Of a DNA stretch of 25,136 nt, positions 24,521-25,136 are shown piece by piece. The notes under the pieces are model-generated. The model had not been told where the DNA came from, did no database searches, and worked only from the letters and a program-made list of their open reading frames with translations. Source of the DNA: Flavobacteriales bacterium UBA1531 (GTDB taxonomy: Bacteria; Bacteroidota; Bacteroidia; Flavobacteriales_D; Sanyastnellaceae). The stretch lies in assembly GCA_002323795.1 (NCBI GenBank), contig DCPZ01000043.1, positions 1 to 25,136 of the forward strand, in the 5' to 3' direction. The translations under genes and the position numbers were made by a program. Position 1 is the stretch's first letter; each line of letters starts with the position of its first letter.

Positions 24521-25136
24521 ATGAAACATATTTTACTCTTGGTCGGGCTAACATTTAGCTTTTCTGCCATTGCTCAAACACTCTATGAAGAAGGATTTGA
24601 AGGCTTCTCTGCTGGAGATTATATCTCATCAAGCGATGTTTGGATCACATGGGCTGGTGGTGATGAAACTGCTGAAGACGCTCAAGTTTCTATGGACCAG
24701 GCTCATGAAGGCATGCACTCACTTCATCTTTTTGCTGATGTTGCCACAGGCGGTCCTATGGATGTCGTACTTACGGCAGGGCTAGATGGTGGTGTATACG
24801 AAGCTTCATTCTGGATGTACATTCCTGACGGATCATCAGGCTATTACAATGTCCAGGAAGACGTCGCCCCTGGAGTTGGCTGGGCATTGGATGTAACCTT
24901 CGCATTCTCCGGAGATTTCCAAGTTGTAGCAGACGCAGTCACAGTTGGTGGTGGCACGTTCCCTTTGGACCAATGGTTCGAGGTCCATCACTTAATTGAC
25001 ATGGATAATGATGTGATCACATTGACAATTGATGGTGTTACGGGTGAACCGTTCCCATTTGACTCTCCCTTTGGTGGTATAAACTTCTTTGGCTACGGTG
25101 ACGGACAAACCATTGGAAACTATTACGTCGATGATA
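24521..25136 (+). CDS. Exported beta-rich protein, start only (runs off the right edge)
   Basis: From the ATG at 24521 the frame is open for 205 codons to the end of the window. A textbook signal peptide (MKHILLLVGLTFSFSAIAQ) is followed by LYEEGFEGFSAGDYI, the typical opening of flavobacterial secreted proteins with a jelly-roll, concanavalin-like domain. Segments VYEASFWMYIP, WFEVHHLIDMDNDVITLTIDG and GGINFFGYGDGQTIGNYYVDD fit a LamG-like lectin sandwich. A T9SS sorting domain would be expected at the missing C-terminus, but this cannot be seen. The gene is divergent from DUF2797. A degenerate box, TATCTTG, lies about 24 nt upstream. Its role may be carbohydrate or protein binding, possibly linked to a catalytic domain beyond the edge. 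Confidence 0.88.
   Translation, partial: MKHILLLVGLTFSFSAIAQTLYEEGFEGFSAGDYISSSDVWITWAGGDETAEDAQVSMDQAHEGMHSLHLFADVATGGPMDVVLTAGLDGGVYEASFWMYIPDGSSGYYNVQEDVAPGVGWALDVTFAFSGDFQVVADAVTVGGGTFPLDQWFEVHHLIDMDNDVITLTIDGVTGEPFPFDSPFGGINFFGYGDGQTIGNYYVDD

Noticed and set aside
1..25136. CRISPR arrays, tRNA or rRNA genes, insertion sequences, prophage genes, toxin-antitoxin or defence genes
   Set aside because: I looked for repeated spacers, cloverleaf segments, transposase or integrase motifs and defence-type domains and saw none by eye.

Overview
The window reads as a chromosomal segment from a marine-type flavobacterium (Bacteroidota, order Flavobacteriales; I cannot fix the family). The support is direct. 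One secreted protein ends in a type IX secretion sorting domain and carries a 'GCTN...DGSC' cysteine repeat typical of this group. Promoter-like boxes match the Bacteroidota -7 consensus TAnnTTTG. Several proteins have close flavobacterial styles (DUF2797, a GH92 lipoprotein, a 74-residue orphan). Base composition is moderate and looks even throughout. I see no insertion sequence, phage gene, CRISPR array, tRNA or rRNA.

Layout. 1-3745 (minus) is the N-terminal 1248 residues of a very large exported protein that runs off the left edge. It is the distal gene of a probable tpiA-prmA-large protein operon (minus, 5413 to 1). Divergent from it, recQ and rlmI lie together on the plus strand (5475-8616). 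pdxH (minus) converges on rlmI with 18 bp between them. A 74-residue conserved-looking small gene is divergent from pdxH. A PhoD-type phosphatase lipoprotein (minus) and a T9SS cargo protein (minus, with a clear terminator) follow. A 304-bp divergent promoter region leads into a plus-strand series: paaZ, an S41-like peptidase, a GH92 alpha-mannosidase lipoprotein and a class III aminotransferase (12325-20204). That series meets a minus-strand pair, an M14 carboxypeptidase and an HSL-type hydrolase, with a 46-bp overlap of the 3' ends. Then come yqgE/algH (plus), a DUF2797 protein (minus) and the start of another exported protein that runs off the right edge.

Functionally this is central metabolism (triose-phosphate isomerase, PLP salvage), ribosome modification (PrmA, RlmI), DNA repair (RecQ) and envelope/extracellular polymer turnover (GH92, S41, M14, PhoD, T9SS cargo). 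I do not see a self-evident new defence or mobile system. The items most worth a second look are: the giant uncharacterised exported protein; start codons lying only 4-7 nt from -7 boxes, which suggests leaderless mRNAs; the DUF2797 protein without its zinc cysteines; and a RecQ whose zinc module sits about 170 residues later than usual.
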